Shown in pieces: positions 61,291 through 64,000 of a stretch of DNA of 64,000 bases. Under the pieces are notes generated by a model, which made no database searches, was not told the DNA's origin, and was given only the letters and a program-made list of their open reading frames with translations. The DNA comes from Argopecten irradians (taxonomy: Eukaryota; Mollusca; Bivalvia; Pectinida; Pectinidae). A program made the translations under genes and the position numbers. The stretch spans positions 32,853,604-32,917,603 of the forward strand of contig NC_091138.1 in assembly GCF_041381155.1 (NCBI RefSeq). The letters run 5' to 3'. How positions within the stretch are numbered: position 1 is the stretch's first letter; the number at the start of each line of letters is the position of its first letter.

Positions 61291-63474
61291 GAACAATTCC
61301 CCTTGGCAGTGATCAAGGTTTGGTAATCTGCTAAAGGCAGTCATTAGATCATATACTACAACTGTACAACAGTACGAGTATTCAATAGGGCTCATACTGC
61401 AGATCGAATAACACTACTAGTACGTTATCGTACGAGACATCATGACAGGCGGATTGTTACTGACCGACTACCCGTTATATTGACCGACCAACTGGTACTG
61501 TTAGTGATAGATTAGTACTAGTGTTCGTAAGTGTACCGTTCGGATTGGTTGGAATGAAAGGTAAGATTGTTTTATTTATGGACCTAACAACCGTGTGCTA
61601 TTGGTTTAAATATGTTATTTTGTTTAAATTGTTCATACTGGGATTGATAGGTCTGAAATTCATGTTGTGATACATTTTTGCCGATATGTTCTTTATACTA
61701 CATCATTTTTTGTTTTACCCATATTCAAACAAAGTTCATTTCATTCTGCTATATATATACTTGTTGCTTGTCCAAGTTGAAGTTCAAACTATTGAATACT
61801 TTGAATTCATCACATTTAAATCAAATCAGAACACCATAGTTGCCCGTGGTAATATATGCAGGAAAATAACAATACAGTTAATGGGAATCATTCATGTGGA
61901 ACTGTTAATGTGCATTATTTTCTGTTTTCCCATGTCATAGTGTGCTATCACATTTATCGAATATGATTTATACTGCAGCTATGTGGAATCCAATGATTAG
62001 AAATCGACTCCACGTTGTAAAAATGAAATTAATAGTCAAAATTGTGATGTGACCTTACAATTGATCATGGAATTAATTGAGAGAGAAAAAGCATGGTACT
62101 TCTCCAAGTTTCGCATGCATATTTGTCTCAATAAGTATAGTTCATTAGTTAAAATATAAGTAGAAACTCAGAAGAAAATATCTCGCTTGAAATAAAAAGT
62201 TGAACATTAAAGCCATTGCAAGTATTAAATTAAGAAGAGTGAATTCGAATAGAACTATATAGTTGGTTTTAAGTAAATACGGTTAGTACCCGTGAAAATG
62301 GCACGAGTCGTACATAATCAATTTATCACAAGAGGTCACTCTCAGCTAGCGATGCCTTCATTTTTAGTGTGACTCTCTCATGGCGTGTGTAAATAGAAGG
62401 CCAATAAAATGCCTTTATCGATTTCAACTTATGACTAAATATATCAATGGTATCTTATTGTAGTTAATAACAATGTTACACGTGATCTACAGAAAATGGA
62501 TAAACACGAAAGAAATGTCCATATTTTGTATTTTATGAACACTTATATATCGTTGCCATTGGTAAGATATATGATTCCTTACGAGAAAACATCTAAGAGT
62601 ACTAGACAAAGAAATGATCTTACATATTTTTCCTTTTCGTTCAAAAATAATATAAAAGTAGACGCTAATGTACCAATTTTTATCAACAAATAGTTTTTCA
62701 TTAAAGTAGTATGACTTGCTCATTTTACCAAAACCATATCTGATGATTAAATACAGTGACACGGGTAGTATTTCCATTCAATTCGATTCAATCAATGTAT
62801 TGAGGCATTTATTGTCCTCAAAGCATAAAAAAAATTCTTTAGAAACTCCGTGAGTTTCATTCGATTATTTGGTATTCATTATTCAAATTAACGGAGCGGG
62901 TAATTCACGTAAACGGAACGCTATGAATACTGCCAATAGTATAGAATGTTATCGTGCGATCAGGGAACGCATTTTTTTCAATGGGTCTAATGTCGTGTTG
63001 TCCTAACCAGCTGGTATTCATTAGAACTAAGGATTTCTTCCTCAAGGTCGGTCATTGAGAGATTTTTTTTCTGACGTTAACTATGGACGCTTAATGAGCG
63101 AGTCGCTCCAAATATTGACACCATTTATTAACGCTTTATAAATTAAAATGGAAGATAAAGATTAGATGAATTTTAACCTTCAAAATGGCCATCTGTTGCT
63201 GACATTTAGTTATGGTTTATGGCCAAAATCTACTGAATATTTTTTTAAGTAAACTACTTCAAAGTTCATTTTATTTTTTCTGTTTTCATTTTAAACAGCA
63301 AATTAAAAAAAATGTATGTAAATGCAATATTTCGCTTTTTGCAATTTGTTTTATCGAATTTTAAATTTATTTCTCATGTACGAATAAATATAAGAGTCGG
63401 GTGCTATCTCTTGGTTAAGAATGTCCTCGTAGACCTAAGCTGTTTCAACAGATTTTATCGAGATCAAAGTAGCA
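61291..63474. other. Intergenic, no gene seen
   Basis: No supported feature. Confidence 0.4.
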
Positions 63475-63662
63475 ATAACGACATACGTATGTCGTTATCT
63501 CGTTATGTCGTTATCACGAGACACTAAGTCCTTATGACGACATTACTATGTCGTTTTCACGAGACACTAAGTCCTTTTTACGACATAACTATGTCGTTTT
63601 CACAAGACACTAAGTCCTTATGACGACATAACTATGTCGTTATTTCGAGATATTAAGTCATT
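63475..63662. repeat. 43-bp tandem repeat with internal palindrome, ~4 copies
   Basis: Units read CACGAGACACTAAGTCCTTA, then TGACGACATAACTATGTCGT. The second half, ACGACATA-A/C-TATGTCGT, is an interrupted palindrome, so each unit can fold. Confidence 0.85.
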
Positions 63663-64000
63663 GACATAATAGTTTTTCAAGGTGACCCTAACAGGCTTCT
63701 GTACTTTACACTAAACCTATACGGGAAACGTTCGTTGAAAGTGGCAATTAATTAGATTTTCTAGAAAACGTTAAAAAATGATTTCCCTTGGTTTGCATGC
63801 GATACATTGAATTAACTTAGTTTCTTAAAATGACGATCAATTTTGACGGACGAACAGCCATACTGTCGATGAAATAAAATCATTTTGTTGTTCTTACTTT
63901 GTTATCATGTGATTTAATCATAAAGATATTAGAGTTTGCCTTATGATACAAAGTTGATAACCTAATGATGGTACTTATGGTTAATGAACAATGCAGTAGG
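63663..64000. other. No gene seen to the window end
   Basis: No supported feature. Confidence 0.4.

Noticed and set aside
63475..63662. CRISPR array
   Set aside because: Units are contiguous without unique spacers, and the context is a eukaryotic genome. The same applies to the minisatellites at 9845, 25425 and 49258.

Overview
This is a 64 kb piece of an AT-rich, repeat-dense animal genome with very few genes. A four-exon gene with GT-AG introns, several SINE-like families sharing one 3' tail, Helentron-type hairpin elements, MITEs and many minisatellites point to a lophotrochozoan, most likely a bivalve mollusc (scallop or mussel-like). The taxon is an inference from repeat style and base composition; no lineage marker was searched.

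The only intact gene I can support is a multiple inositol polyphosphate phosphatase (MINPP1-like; histidine acid phosphatase family) on the + strand. It has four exons (4859-5591, 7811-7932, 8778-8893, 21092-21470), all splice sites are canonical, phases are compatible, and it encodes 449 aa with a signal peptide, an RHGARYP motif and an HAET motif. A second copy lies tail-to-tail on the - strand (33539 to about 41930). It keeps all four exons and their splice sites but is a pseudogene: no start codon, frameshifts and stops in exons 1 to 3, and only exon 4 fully open. A roughly 53 bp shard of exon 1 sits at 42811-42863 on the + strand.

Intron 3 of the intact gene is 12.2 kb, against 515 bp in the pseudogene. 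It holds an LTR retrotransposon on the - strand (13193-19355) with 157-bp LTRs, an intact gag and a pol read in a single frame broken by five stop codons. A Helentron-like non-autonomous element has inserted in its 3' LTR, and a pair of inverted 260-bp minisatellite blocks (9845-10106 and 20350-20609) brackets the region.

The right half (43-64 kb) has no intact gene. It holds a decayed non-LTR retrotransposon on the - strand (about 43066-45200) with a 2A-like DVHPNPGP motif, endonuclease and reverse transcriptase; a tRNA-derived SINE (53389-53613); fragments of a longer SINE-like family; four copies of a 185-bp MITE across the window; and several minisatellites.

The most unusual structure is a family of three elements (about 11138-12401, 13248-13864, 52618-53028). 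Each has an 11-13 bp subterminal inverted repeat followed by a 155-167 bp terminal hairpin. The hairpin arms are unrelated in sequence between copies, yet the base box and the apex (ATG-N2-GCGC, a 4-nt loop, GCGC-N2-CAT) are shared.
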